This document shows positions 1 through 6,043 of a stretch of DNA of 29,715 bases, in pieces. The notes beneath the pieces are model-generated. The model searched no databases. It saw nothing but the letters and a program-made list of their open reading frames with translations, and was not told the DNA's origin. The position numbers and the translations under genes were made by a program. Origin of the DNA: Candidatus Beckwithbacteria bacterium (lineage in GTDB: Bacteria; Patescibacteriota; Microgenomatia; UBA1400; UBA1449); the NCBI GenBank assembly GCA_012798485.1, contig JAAZND010000056.1, positions 1 to 29,715 of the forward strand, in the 5' to 3' direction. Position 1 is the first letter of the stretch, and each line of letters starts with the position of its first letter.

Positions 1-31
1 CGAGCCCCGAACCGCATACGCTGTGTTGTCC
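1..31 (-). other. Partial attC-like recombination site (cut by window edge)
   Basis: This is the right half of a folded element like those at 884-1002 and 1564-1640. It contains CCGCATACG followed by CTGTGTTGTCC, with the box GTTGTCC at 25-31. The other two sites have CTGTGTTATAC and CAGTGTTATAT at the same place. It lies 67 nt beyond the stop codon of the minus-strand gene ending at 98, where an integron cassette would carry its attC. The other arm is outside the window, so pairing cannot be checked. The adjoining stretch 32-65 is unusually GC-rich and full of short GCG/AGCG words, like 1003-1045. The attC reading is inferred. Confidence 0.4.
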
Positions 32-97
32 GACCCGAGCGAAACGCAGTGTAGCGAGAGCGCAGCGTGGTTTGAGTTGGGCAGTGGCGGACATGGA

Positions 98-813
98 TTA
101 TTTGATTAACGCTTTATTGCCGTATTTATTAAAATACTTCATCAGCTCAGGCTCAATAAATTTATTTAAGTACGAAATATTTTGAAATATATCGATTTCG
201 CTGTATTTCGCTTTGCCCACTCTACAATGATACGCGGTTTTTACTAAATCGGAATACACATCAAGATTTAACTCTTTAGACAGCGAAAATATTTCGTCAT
301 ATGATAAGGCAAATTTTCTTTTTTTCAAAATCAATAAACTTTTTGTTCCGAATAGACATGATTTATAGAATTCCAGAGATGTTGTTTTGAAATCTCTATT
401 GCGGTGAGAAATTAGCGCGCCCAGAGCATAACCTATGTTAAACCTCAAATCTTGCATAACGTCAACAACGGTTATTGCCGGAGCTTTCATATTCTCAACA
501 ACTTTCTCGCCATGCAAAGTCTTGCCGGCAGAAACCAGCTCACGAAGATAAATGATTTTTTTGAAAAGGAGTATCTATAATTCCATTTTTAAAATCTTCC
601 AATCTGAACGGATAGATATTTATGCCGTCTTCACCGACGGCTTTTTTAAGTTCACTTCTGCTAAAATATCTATCCGTTGGAATTAAAACGCCGATTTCAA
701 AATCGCTCCTTTTCAAAAAATCTGCTCTGGCGCGCGACCCATAAAGGAACACTGATACAGGGTCGCAGGTTTCAATTATTTTTTTTCAAAATAGTATCGA
801 GTTTTTTCATCAT
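98..813 (-). pseudogene. Nucleotidyltransferase (MNT) + HEPN-like protein, broken by two frameshifts
   Basis: Read across two one-base frameshifts, this minus-strand stretch gives a single protein of about 238 residues. It starts MMKKLDTILKK at 813, continues through IIETCDPVSVFLYGSRARAD and SDFEIGVLI, and ends with a helical C-terminal part running to 98. GSRAR...SDFE is the nucleotidyltransferase signature, though the usual second Asp of SDxD is Glu here. The C-terminal half (YLRELVSAGKTLHGEKVV onward, with LEFYKSCLFGTKSLLILKK) looks like a HEPN-type helical bundle. The breaks are at an A8 run (779-786 on +) and an A7 run (556-562 on +). Removing one A from each restores one frame. Such proteins often belong to toxin-antitoxin or nucleotidylation systems. 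It may be a true pseudogene, a homopolymer sequencing error, or slippage-dependent. The fragment readings 540-752 and 98-517 have no good start of their own. Confidence 0.75.
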
Positions 814-883
814 ATTAAAAGAAAATTTGCCGATTTATAAATTTATTGAGCCGTTTATCCGTACTGAGCCACTGCCTAATTTT

Positions 884-1002
884 GTACAACGTTTTTAGCG
901 TATCTGATGTTTCGCTCTGCCCATCGTCAACATTTTTTAATAGTCAGAGCGAAATATGGAAGAGTGCCGAGCTGAGGCATTCTCCAGATAACTGTGTTAT
1001 AC
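884..1002 (-). other. attC-like folded site after the 141-aa gene
   Basis: On the minus strand the element runs from GTATAAC (1002-996) to GTTGTAC (890-884). Inside are paired arms TATCTG/CAGATA (about 900-905 and 985-990) and a second inverted pair TTTCGCTCTG/CAGAGCGAAA (about 930-955) around an A/T-rich loop. The outer boxes are inverted to each other, as the R'' and R' boxes of integron attC sites are. The site starts 82 nt after the stop of the 1084-1509 gene and ends 71 nt before the start of the next minus-strand gene, so gene plus site would form one cassette. The boxes only partly fit the classical GTTRRRY consensus. Confidence 0.45.
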
Positions 1003-1050
1003 ACCCCGAAGAGCGCAGCGTGATCGCAGCGTTAGCGGAGACGTAATAAA
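1003..1050. other. GC-rich flank of the attC-like site
   Basis: This short stretch (CCCCGAAGAGCGCAGCG, then GATCGCAGCGTTAGCGG) is far richer in GC than its surroundings. It shares AGCGCAGCGTG with positions 59-68 near the window start. It holds no credible gene and is probably part of the repeated spacer attached to the folded cassette site. Confidence 0.4.
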
Positions 1051-1083
1051 AAGTCAATTTATCATTATTCTTATTTTGGCAAT

Positions 1084-1509
1084 TTATTCCTTAGTTTCTT
1101 TTCTTTGTAAAAATCTACTGGGTGAAAAACCAACCCCTTTATAATTTCTCTTTTGCCATTTATCTTCAACTTTAACTTCTCCACTGAAGACAATAACTGG
1201 ATGGCTATTACCTTGTTCATCGGGATCGGACATTTCAAATCCAACAGACATGTTCCGAATCTTGTTATAGTCAATCATATCTGCAAGTTGTTCTGCATCA
1301 GACTTGTCGTATCCACCTTTTTCTAGATTTGTTACTAATTCTTTATATATTATCCCCTTTGCGTGTCTTGTTAATTCAATTTTTGTTGAGCCTTTTGTTG
1401 AGCCAGTCAAATAAGCTTCGAGTAGGTCTCGTTCTTGACCCTGAAAAGCGTCCAGTAGCTCTTGCTGTTTATGGTTAAATTGTTTCCTCTCAAAATTTGC
1501 TTCCGTCAT
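1084..1509 (-). CDS. Unknown 141-aa cassette protein
   Basis: I do not recognise the family. The product is soluble, highly charged and without signal or membrane segment. It has a helical N-terminal half (FERKQFNHKQQELLDAFQ, then a Lys/Glu-rich stretch with KGGYDKSDAEQLADMI) and a C-terminal half with beta-type character (VIVFSGEVKVEDKW). The ATG at 1509 is preferred over an in-frame GTG at 1518, because a full-strength AAGGAGGTGA sits 5 nt before the ATG and the GTG lies inside that site. It stands alone between two attC-like sites, all on one strand, which is typical of a mobile gene cassette. A defence, toxin or stress role would be a guess. Confidence 0.75.
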   Translation of the reverse strand: MTEANFERKQFNHKQQELLDAFQGQERDLLEAYLTGSTKGSTKIELTRHAKGIIYKELVTNLEKGGYDKSDAEQLADMIDYNKIRNMSVGFEMSDPDEQGNSHPVIVFSGEVKVEDKWQKRNYKGVGFSPSRFLQRKETKE

Positions 1510-1514
1510 ATTTT

Positions 1515-1524
1515 TCACCTCCTT
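1515..1524 (-). promoter_or_regulatory. Strong Shine-Dalgarno site
   Basis: The minus strand reads AAGGAGGTGA, complementary to the canonical 16S 3' end, 5 nt before the ATG at 1509. It fixes that start and shows the gene carries its own translation signal, as cassette genes often do. Confidence 0.8.
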
Positions 1525-1563
1525 TAATTGCCAAAATATATCAAATTGGCTTTTTATTATGGC

Positions 1564-1640
1564 GTATAACGTTTCTGGCTATGCGATGTTGCGAAGCAAT
1601 ATGGGTGAAGCGAAGCGAAACCGCATAGCCAGTGTTATAT
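1564..1640 (-). other. attC-like folded site after the NDT-MazG gene
   Basis: This is the clearest of the three sites. On the plus strand it runs from GTATAAC (1564-1570) to GTTATAT (1634-1640). Inside, CTGGCTATGCG (1575-1585) pairs exactly with CGCATAGCCAG (1622-1632). The 36-nt centre contains repeated GCGAAGC words. The spacers between outer boxes and inner arms are unequal (4 nt and 1 nt), reminiscent of the asymmetric pairing that sets strand choice in attC sites. It begins 26 nt after the stop of the gene at 1666-2421 and ends 55 nt before the next gene's start. Confidence 0.55.
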
Positions 1641-1665
1641 GATGTTTAAACCACCATTTTATTTG

Positions 1666-2421
1666 TTATTTATCCCAAAAACGTTTGTTGTTTTCTTGTT
1701 CTTTTTCCTTTAATGCTTGAAATAGATCTATCTTGCAGGTATTAGCTAAATCTAGCAGATAAATAAAAACATCAGCCAATTCGTGTTCAAGTTGAACATA
1801 TTTGTCTTTTTTATTTTGATCTATTTTTAATCTAACATATTTTCTCAATGCTTTTGCAAGCTCTCCAACTTCTTCTACCATTAAAAGCATAATATCAGCA
1901 GGTGCTTCATCATCAAATCCACGCTGAACAACAACATCATGAATGTAGTTTTGTAAATTTTTTACTGACGAACGATTATTTATTGTTTCTATTAAATTAT
2001 GTTGATTCTCCAATAATTCTTTTTGAATTTCATTTGGTGTAGCAATCTTTCCTGAAAAAAGTTTCAAGGTAAAATCTTCAGATTGCTCTTTTGTATAAAT
2101 CGGTTTTCCTAATGCAAGAGCCCAACCTAATTCAAGTGTTGCTGAAGCTCCAATATATCCATCTAAATTATATACATAGAGAGCATCTGCTCTTTCAATT
2201 GCATCAAGATGACGCTGTTCCAAAGTTTTTGGATCATTAGTATCATCAGTTTCTAAAATAACAAACTCATGATCGGGATTTACAACTTTCGAAGGTTTTG
2301 GTGAAAGAACTTGTATATCCAAACCTTCAAATTCTTTTATTACTTTTGAAATACCTTCAAAATGTTTCCTAAAAGAACCAGAAACAACAATGGATAGTTT
2401 TTTTGGATTGTTAGTAGTCAT
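1666..2421 (-). CDS. Nucleoside 2-deoxyribosyltransferase-like / MazG pyrophosphatase fusion
   Basis: This 251-aa cytoplasmic protein has two nucleotide-metabolism domains. Residues 8-110 resemble the nucleoside 2-deoxyribosyltransferase family: a GSF turn at 14-16, YNLDGYIGASATLELGWA at 84-101 with the probable catalytic Glu at 97, and a final GKPIY strand. Residues 155-250 are MazG-type, with EEVGE at 183-187 and ELAD at 214-217 forming the EExxE...ExxD metal site, then the closing ENNKRFW. The family hydrolyses NTPs or dNTPs to monophosphate and pyrophosphate. Together the two could salvage or clean up modified or damaged nucleotides, and both families also occur in phage-defence settings. 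The gene is followed by the attC-like site at 1564-1640, so it is probably cassette-borne. The fusion is visible; the substrate is not. Confidence 0.8.
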   Translation of the reverse strand: MTTNNPKKLSIVVSGSFRKHFEGISKVIKEFEGLDIQVLSPKPSKVVNPDHEFVILETDDTNDPKTLEQRHLDAIERADALYVYNLDGYIGASATLELGWALALGKPIYTKEQSEDFTLKLFSGKIATPNEIQKELLENQHNLIETINNRSSVKNLQNYIHDVVVQRGFDDEAPADIMLLMVEEVGELAKALRKYVRLKIDQNKKDKYVQLEHELADVFIYLLDLANTCKIDLFQALKEKEQENNKRFWDK

Positions 2422-2494
2422 AATATTTTAAATTAAGAATTAAAAATTTATAAAGTTTTTGGGATAAATTTCCTTTTATGATGATTTAAATTTC

Positions 2495-2501
2495 ATATAA
2501 C
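2495..2501 (-). other. Possible cassette-boundary core site
   Basis: On the minus strand this reads GTTATAT, in the same orientation as the boundary boxes GTTATAC (1570-1564) and GTTGTAC (890-884). It lies in the gap between the chromosomal gene ending at 2557 and the first accessory gene starting at 2421, where an attI or secondary insertion point would be expected. A 7-mer can occur by chance in AT-rich DNA, so this is only a pointer. The rest of 2422-2556 is AT-rich with no gene. Confidence 0.2.
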
Positions 2502-2556
2502 TCGTTTATATACGAACTAATCTAGATAAAACACTAATATTTGTATGATATCTATT

Positions 2557-3255
2557 TTATTTCTTCCCGTTTTCTTTTTTAAATTTTTTATATGAATCTT
2601 CGATGATTTTACCGACAGTGTCTTTGGCTCCAAGACCAATGGCCAGTCCAAAACCGAGAGCGAGCATAGCGACCATGCCAATGAAGAGAATATTAATCAG
2701 AGTTTCGGCAATGCCAAGCTCAGTCAAAGCTGCCATAGTGGCAAAAACTACAACCAGATAGCTAGCAATTTTTCCCAATAATCTGGCAGTTTTTAGGTCG
2801 ATTTGAGCCACAGCGCCTTTGACTAGACTTTCCACAATCCCAGCCAAAAAGACACCAAGAGCCAAGATAAAAATAGAAGCAATCACTTTTGGTAGATAAT
2901 TTAAAAAGCCATTAAGAATCGAGGAAATAGTATCAAGCCCAAGTAAATTGATGGCAGCAACAGAAAAAATTAGAACCACCAGCCATTTAAAAATCGCAGC
3001 AATAATCTCTTCCAGCTTAGTTTTGATTTCAGCGTTTTGTAAAAATTCCTGCAATTTGGTTTCTTTGGCAATTTTGGAAAGATTGATTGATTCCAAGATT
3101 TTGACAATCAGTTTTTTGAGCCAATTGGCAAGTAAAATCCCGACCAAAAATACCAAAATAGCGCCTAACAATCGAGGAAGAAAAGAATAAAAAATCAGAA
3201 AAACATCATTCGTGGAATTGATCATGGCATCTTGCAAGGTTATAGCTGTGAGCAT
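2557..3255 (-). CDS. Small-conductance mechanosensitive-channel-type membrane protein (TM-helix repeats)
   Basis: The 232-aa integral membrane protein has about five hydrophobic segments, including residues 22-45, 85-105, 120-145, 165-185 and 190-212. The repeated pattern is helix, LGxxLAxxVxxLVKxxVxxIxL, then a short amphipathic stretch, typical of the 'conserved TM helix' family related to MscS. The C-terminal GLGFGLAIGLGAKDTVGKIIED-like part (GFGLAIGLGAKD visible) resembles the pore-lining helix of MscS. The cytoplasmic beta domain is absent, so gating may differ or it may act only as a membrane scaffold. AAGGAAA a few bases before the ATG supports the start. It lies divergent from rnpB. 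Confidence 0.75.
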   Translation of the reverse strand: MLTAITLQDAMINSTNDVFLIFYSFLPRLLGAILVFLVGILLANWLKKLIVKILESINLSKIAKETKLQEFLQNAEIKTKLEEIIAAIFKWLVVLIFSVAAINLLGLDTISSILNGFLNYLPKVIASIFILALGVFLAGIVESLVKGAVAQIDLKTARLLGKIASYLVVVFATMAALTELGIAETLINILFIGMVAMLALGFGLAIGLGAKDTVGKIIEDSYKKFKKENGKK

Positions 3256-3342
3256 ATTTTCCTTTCTAAATAGATTAGATCTATTTTGAGGTTTATTAAT
3301 GTATCCTTATTGTCTTAGAAAATAGGCTTAAAGTCAAGAAAA

Positions 3343-3351
3343 TGTTATAAT
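3343..3351 (+). promoter_or_regulatory. Extended -10 promoter of rnpB
   Basis: TGTTATAAT gives an extended -10 (TGnTATAAT). It ends 5 nt before the mapped 5' end of the P1 helix. I see no good -35 at the expected spacing, which an extended -10 does not strictly need. The same nine bases occur at the promoter proposed for the SPFH gene (4905-4897, minus). Confidence 0.65.
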
Positions 3352-3356
3352 ATGCC

Positions 3357-3695
3357 TGTCTTAAAGCAGAACAATGGCTCCGATTACCAGTTTTGGGAAA
3401 TCGGAGAGGAAAGTCCAAGCAGCTGGAAGCAAGGTGTCCAATGTAAATTGGATGTCTTTTTTTAAAAGATCAAGTTAGAGCAACAGTGACGATTTTTTCC
3501 CCGCATTTTGCGGGGTGAGAAAGTGAAACGTTGACTAATAGTCAAGTTTTTTGATCGTAAAGATCAAAAAAATGGCAATCCTCCCTGCTGCAATCTCCGA
3601 CCGACTCGTTATCAAGATGCTTCCCTGAGAGTCGAAGCTAGAGAGCTTAGAGAAATCATTGTCAAAACAGAACTTGGCTTACTCGCTTTAAGACA
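3357..3695 (+). ncRNA. rnpB: RNase P RNA
   Basis: This is the catalytic RNA that matures tRNA 5' ends. The outermost helix P1 is exact: TGTCTTAAAGC at 3357-3367 pairs with GCTTTAAGACA at 3685-3695. The universal 5' core GAGGAAAGTCC lies at 3406-3416, and its 3' partner region ACAGAACTTGGCTTAC starts at 3667. CCAAG after the first core pairs with CTTGG after the second, as CCGGG/CCCGG does in E. coli. A peripheral hairpin CCCCGCATTTTGCGGGG lies near 3500. The length of about 339 nt fits a bacterial type A molecule. End positions are set by the P1 helix and the terminator that follows. Confidence 0.93.
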
Positions 3696-3710
3696 AAATT
3701 GAATATAAAG

Positions 3711-3732
3711 AAACGGCTTTTAGCCGTTTTTT
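3711..3732 (+). terminator. rnpB intrinsic terminator
   Basis: AAACGGCT pairs with AGCCGTTT around a two-base loop and is followed by a T tract. It begins 16 nt after the rnpB P1 helix. Confidence 0.85.
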
Positions 3733-3758
3733 AATGGGTTTATATTTTGTATATTGAA

Positions 3759-3995
3759 TTATTCTTTAGGTTTATTAATCCGATATAGTTGTTTTAGAGG
3801 AATACGTTCTCTATTTACTTTGCAAATTACTTTGCAAAAAGAGCCATCATTAGGTTTTACTTCTAACATATGGCAATTAGTTTCTTGTGGATCTGTAAGA
3901 GTTGCATCTGAATCGTATTCTGGGCTCGAAATAACTATACAATAATCTCTTTTTATAGGGCATACAAAATCGGGCTCACCTTCTCCAATTGGCAT
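3759..3995 (-). CDS. Small hypothetical protein (78 aa)
   Basis: The family is not recognised. The product is soluble and acidic-to-neutral, with four Cys residues (CPIKRDYC near the N-terminus, then two more in CHML and CKVICK contexts) and no membrane segment. AGGAGG lies about 6 nt before the ATG, good support for a real gene. It converges on the rnpB terminator. A metal-binding or redox role for the cysteines is possible but not shown. Confidence 0.65.
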   Translation of the reverse strand: MPIGEGEPDFVCPIKRDYCIVISSPEYDSDATLTDPQETNCHMLEVKPNDGSFCKVICKVNRERIPLKQLYRINKPKE

Positions 3996-4127
3996 ATAGT
4001 TCCTCCTTTTTATTTTTTAAATAAAATTTGAGGCGATTATATTATTATTATTATTATTAACAGTCAAATTTGATTTAAAGGAAATGTTTTTTTGATAAAA
4101 ATATTTTGGAAATGATTATTTAGATAT

Positions 4128-4151
4128 ATTCCTGCCTTCGCAGGAATGACA
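4128..4151. repeat. Dispersed palindromic repeat, ATTCCTGC type, copy 1
   Basis: ATTCCTGC (4128-4135) pairs with GCAGGAAT (4140-4147) across CTTC and is followed by GACA. A second copy is at 4269-4292. The rest of 3996-4300 holds an (ATT)n run near 4043-4060 and no credible gene. Confidence 0.75.
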
Positions 4152-4176
4152 CAGAAAGGAGGTTTTTACAAAGAAA

Positions 4177-4203
4177 GATCTTGAAACAAGTTCAGGATGA
4201 CAA
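4177..4203. repeat. Dispersed palindromic repeat, TTCAGGATGACA type, copy 1
   Basis: GATCTTGAAACAAG leads into TTCAGGATGACAA, an imperfect inverted repeat (CTTGAA/TTCAGG). The same element in better-paired form is at 5961-5986. It ends in the same GATGACA-like tail as the ATTCCTGC repeats, suggesting one family. Confidence 0.6.
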
Positions 4204-4268
4204 GGTTGGAAAGATTTTATGTTGGCTTATAGTTAGTTCGGAAAGACAAAGAAGATCTGTTTTTATAG

Positions 4269-4292
4269 ATTCCTGCATACGCAGGAATGACA
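4269..4292. repeat. Dispersed palindromic repeat, ATTCCTGC type, copy 2
   Basis: ATTCCTGC (4269-4276) pairs with GCAGGAAT (4281-4288) across ATAC and is followed by GACAA. The arms are identical to copy 1, but the loop differs. It sits 9 nt beyond the stop codon of the SPFH gene (4301, minus), where it could act as a 3' stem. Confidence 0.75.
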
Positions 4293-4300
4293 AAAGAAAT

Positions 4301-4858
4301 TTAGCTGATTTTTCTGACTTCAGAAAGTAGAAAACCTTCGCAGATGATACCTTTATTATTGAGTTCTTTATCAAGATCCTGTTTGATTTTGGCTTCAATT
4401 TTGGAGCGATAAGCTTTGAGCTGATCAAAACTGACTTCAGAAATAACAGCCAAAATTTTGCTGCTGGACATTGGGCGGACAACTTTGGAAACAAAATTAT
4501 CACCAATATTTTCCCAGATTGTAGGAGCTTTTTGCTTGTTAATTTTAAAAAGAATTGACCCTTCAATTTCCACCTCAACTCCATCTTTGGTCACCCCAAT
4601 CAAAGATTTGCTTCCCAAGATTTCTGGATCATCGACATTAAAATTTTTACTGATATTGTATTCAAGAATTTGGGCATTAAATAATTTAGCTACTTGCCAA
4701 AAAGGAATTTTAAGATGAAGTCCAGGTCCCCAGGTTTTGGAGAGGACGCCTCTACCTCTGTCGTAGACACAGGCAATATGTCCAGGAGGAACAGAAATAA
4801 AGAAGCCGCCAACGACTTCGTCAACAAAGAATGAAACTACTAAGCGATCAAAATCCAT
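4301..4858 (-). CDS. SPFH/prohibitin-like protein, short form
   Basis: The 185-aa product has the prohibitin/stomatin start: a weak hydrophobic N-terminal segment, then VPPGHIACVYDRGRGVL, WGPGLHLKIPFW and a beta-rich SPFH domain up to about residue 110, followed by helix (SFDQLKAYRSKIEAKIKQDL) to the end. Family members usually have a longer C-terminal coiled coil, which is shortened here. SPFH proteins form ring assemblies in the membrane and commonly regulate proteases. Directly upstream on the same strand is the SppA protease gene, recalling the known stomatin/NfeD-protease pairs. No Shine-Dalgarno site is visible, and a promoter candidate lies at 4905-4897. The overlapping reading 4192-4584 is a shadow. 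Confidence 0.8.
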   Translation of the reverse strand: MDFDRLVVSFFVDEVVGGFFISVPPGHIACVYDRGRGVLSKTWGPGLHLKIPFWQVAKLFNAQILEYNISKNFNVDDPEILGSKSLIGVTKDGVEVEIEGSILFKINKQKAPTIWENIGDNFVSKVVRPMSSSKILAVISEVSFDQLKAYRSKIEAKIKQDLDKELNNKGIICEGFLLSEVRKIS

Positions 4859-4896
4859 ATTTTTTTGTTTATTTATTTGTTAATAAATATCCTATA

Positions 4897-4905
4897 ATTA
4901 TAACA
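4897..4905 (-). promoter_or_regulatory. Extended -10 promoter for the SPFH gene
   Basis: The minus strand reads TGTTATAAT, identical to the rnpB extended -10. It would give an A-rich leader of about 30 nt before the ATG at 4858. So the SPFH gene may be transcribed on its own as well as from upstream sppA. Confidence 0.5.
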
Positions 4906-4925
4906 TAGATTTTCCATTTTGCCAA

Positions 4926-5951
4926 TTATCTTTGTGTATAGATTGTCGCGGGTTTATAAAGTAAAGTCAATGGAGAAAAATTCGTTTTAATTTGAGACAT
5001 AAATTGGCTGAAAAAAGAATTTGATTGATATTCAACTACTTTAAAATCCTGAATATTAGCGAGAGATTTAGCCTGATAAACAGCTTCATCAAGATTACCA
5101 AGCGAATCAACTAAATCCAAATCCTTGGCTTGTCTGCCAGAATAAATCTGGCCATTAGCAATACTTTTGACAAATTCGACTGGCAGTTTGCGACCTTCAC
5201 TCACTCTTTGGACAAAAAGATCATAGGTGTTAGTATTAAGATCTTGAATAATTTTTAACTCTTGTTCTGTGATAGGTCGGCTGTCACTTAAAATATCTTT
5301 GTATTCTCCAGTTTTGAAAGTATTTTTTTGAATTCCCAATTTTTCATACAAACCTTCGAAATTATAACTTTCCATAATAGTGCCGATACTGCCTGTGAGC
5401 GTAGAAGGATTAGCCACAATATAATCTGAAGCTGCAGCAATATAATAACCACCAGAAGCGGCTAAATCTCCCATGAGAAAAATAACAGGAATTTGAGTTT
5501 CTTTTTTAAAATCCTGAATCAGTTCAAAAATCCGATCCGAAGCTACTGGTGAGCCACCGGGAGAATCTATATCAAAAATAACTGCCTTTACTTGAGAGTC
5601 TTTTTTGATATTGGCAAAAGTATTCTCAAAAATTGCAGGAGTAATACTTTCTCCTCCATAAAAAAGATCAGCTCCTCCGTTGAGGCTAACTGTCCCAGTG
5701 ATTTTTTGGACAACAATTTTATTTTGAGTTTCGGCAATACCTTCTGTTTTGAGTATTTTTTCACCGGTATAAAATTTGTCTCCCCCTTCTTTAACAATTA
5801 GAATTGAGCTAAAAATTGCCAAGATAAAAAAGATTAAAAATAAGGCAAGGATAAAGGTGATGACGCTTTTGACTAGATAAAAAGCTTTTTTAAAAATTTC
5901 AGCAATAAAAGCTAAAATTGGGTTAATTTTTTTGAGAGTTGTTTCTGCCAT
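4926..5951 (-). CDS. sppA: Signal peptide peptidase SppA (S49 serine protease)
   Basis: This 341-aa membrane-anchored protease degrades leftover signal peptides and small membrane peptides. One transmembrane segment spans about residues 28-53, and the protease domain faces outward. FDIDSPGG at 126-133 is the conserved loop. Ser166 in DLAASGGYYIA is the nucleophile, and Lys218 in TGEYKD is the general base. The 52-residue Ser-Lys spacing matches short single-domain bacterial SppA such as that of Bacillus subtilis. All catalytic features are intact. It is followed 67 nt later by the SPFH gene on the same strand and is divergent from the DUF4012 gene. Confidence 0.93.
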   Translation of the reverse strand: MAETTLKKINPILAFIAEIFKKAFYLVKSVITFILALFLIFFILAIFSSILIVKEGGDKFYTGEKILKTEGIAETQNKIVVQKITGTVSLNGGADLFYGGESITPAIFENTFANIKKDSQVKAVIFDIDSPGGSPVASDRIFELIQDFKKETQIPVIFLMGDLAASGGYYIAAASDYIVANPSTLTGSIGTIMESYNFEGLYEKLGIQKNTFKTGEYKDILSDSRPITEQELKIIQDLNTNTYDLFVQRVSEGRKLPVEFVKSIANGQIYSGRQAKDLDLVDSLGNLDEAVYQAKSLANIQDFKVVEYQSNSFFSQFMSQIKTNFSPLTLLYKPATIYTQR

Positions 5952-5960
5952 ATTTTTTTA

Positions 5961-5986
5961 GATCCTGAAATTAATTCAGGATGACA
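5961..5986. repeat. Dispersed palindromic repeat, TTCAGGATGACA type, copy 2
   Basis: TCCTGAA (5963-5969) pairs exactly with TTCAGGA (5975-5981) and is followed by TGACA. It lies between the divergent starts of sppA (5951) and the DUF4012 gene (6044), so it would be transcribed in the sppA leader. Confidence 0.7.
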
Positions 5987-6028
5987 ATTATCTCTTTAAT
6001 ATTGAGTTTATTAATAAATTTACTTAAA

Positions 6029-6037
6029 TGATATCAT
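6029..6037 (+). promoter_or_regulatory. Extended -10 promoter predicting a leaderless mRNA
   Basis: TGATATCAT reads as an extended -10 (TGnTATnAT-like) ending exactly 7 nt before the ATG at 6044. Transcription would therefore begin at or near the A of the start codon. No Shine-Dalgarno site precedes this gene, which agrees with a leaderless transcript. Confidence 0.45.
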
Positions 6038-6043
6038 AATCCT

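Noticed and set aside
677..1046. Two plus-strand readings near the window start
   Set aside because: They run opposite the broken nucleotidyltransferase gene and through the folded site, have no ribosome site and show mixed composition.
1564..1640. tRNA or rho-independent terminator
   Set aside because: There is no cloverleaf or anticodon arm and no T tract after either arm; boxed inverted ends fit a recombination-type site better.
4043..4060. (ATT)n run as a CRISPR or functional repeat
   Set aside because: It is a simple trinucleotide run without spacers. No CRISPR array or cas gene is seen anywhere in the window.
4192..4584. 130-aa minus-strand reading overlapping the SPFH gene
   Set aside because: It covers the SPFH coding region in another frame, includes two palindromic repeats and has no start signal or family likeness.
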